DNA from: Thermoprotei archaeon
GTDB lineage: Archaea > Thermoproteota > Thermoprotei_A > Sulfolobales > NBVN01
Assembly: GCA_003661745.1 (NCBI GenBank)
Contig: QMWS01000053.1
Location: forward strand, 1 to 5,753
Direction of reading: 5' to 3'
DNA: 5,753 nt
Shown here: positions 5,588 to 5,753 of the stretch, piece by piece
Position numbering within the stretch: position 1 is the first letter of the stretch
Layout: every line of letters starts with the position of its first letter
Translations under genes and position numbers: made by a program
Notes under the pieces: model-generated
Told to the model about the DNA's origin: nothing
Seen by the model: the letters and a program-made list of their open reading frames with translations, nothing else
Databases searched by the model: none

Positions 5588-5612
5588 ATACCCATAGATG
5601 CGCCATTCCCCT

Positions 5613-5753
5613 CTACTGCTTTCCTGACGTAAGCTTCTTTAGCCTCCTGTAGACTGTGGAGGGTGAGAGGCCTACTTCCTTAGCTATTTTCTTAATACTT
5701 AATCCCTTCTTTCTTAACTCAAGTATCTTAGCATCAACGGAATTAATTTTCTC
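5613..5753 (-). CDS. C-terminal helix-turn-helix of a protein cut by the right edge
   Basis: The frame is open from the last base of the window to TAG 5615-5613, giving 46 residues. The sequence contains DAKILELRKKGLSIKKIAKE followed by VGLSPSTVYRRLKKL, a compact trihelical HTH of the resolvase/Hin or Lrp type: GLSIKKIAKEVGLS is helix-turn and PSTVYRRLKKL is the recognition helix. It ends only five residues later, so the HTH is at the C-terminus, as in serine recombinases and some small regulators. Whether a catalytic domain precedes it cannot be seen. It runs in the same direction as udp, 122 bases upstream, and may belong to a separate transcript because udp has its own TATA-like box. The nearby palindrome could be its target. 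Confidence 0.7.
   Translation of the reverse strand, partial: EKINSVDAKILELRKKGLSIKKIAKEVGLSPSTVYRRLKKLTSGKQ

Noticed and set aside
5583..5606. Seven-residue minus-strand ORF MAHLWVW between the HTH gene and udp, resembling a leader peptide
   Set aside because: It is too short to test, overlaps the palindrome, and is far from the udp TATA box; attenuation of this kind is not expected in this group.

Overview
The window looks like chromosomal DNA from a hyperthermophilic crenarchaeon (Thermoprotei, probably Desulfurococcales-like). Arginine codons are mostly AGG/AGA and isoleucine is often ATA. GTG and TTG starts look plausible, and ribosome-binding sites are GGTGG or GGAGG. TATA-like boxes lie about 26 bases ahead of starts. 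The protein set (an archaeal Trm5-like tRNA methyltransferase, a DUF2258-like protein, a tandem Lrp-like regulator) fits that group. The species is inferred, not proven.

Layout, left to right. A truncated plus-strand gene of unknown function enters from the left edge (3-281). It converges on an AT-rich minus-strand regulator (327-1460) built from two Lrp/AsnC-like HTH-plus-effector halves. Divergent from the regulator, across a 103-base spacer, is a 46-residue one-helix membrane protein (1564-1704) with its own SD and T-run terminator. That gene converges on a Trm5-like tRNA m1G37 methyltransferase on the minus strand (1785-2663, possibly to 2714). The methyltransferase is divergent from a DUF2258-like gene (2724-3428), and the two appear to share one TATA-like element. 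The DUF2258-like gene converges, with a 10-base spacer and a hairpin across the stops, on a two-gene minus-strand unit: uridine phosphorylase (4609-5490) followed by an amidohydrolase-fold protein (3439-4563). Upstream of that unit are a perfect 14-bp palindrome (5574-5587) and the C-terminal end of another helix-turn-helix protein (5613-5753) running off the right edge.

The most interesting object is the amidohydrolase-like protein. It keeps the family's N- and C-terminal framework, but the HxH motif and the other expected metal ligands are gone, and it has only three histidines in 374 residues. It follows a phosphorylase whose catalytic motifs look intact. It is probably a non-catalytic (or repurposed) member paired with nucleoside salvage. 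The small membrane protein beside the double-domain regulator and the palindrome ahead of the nucleoside unit are the next best leads. I saw no CRISPR array, tRNA or rRNA gene, or insertion sequence, and no gene-free stretch over 300 bases.
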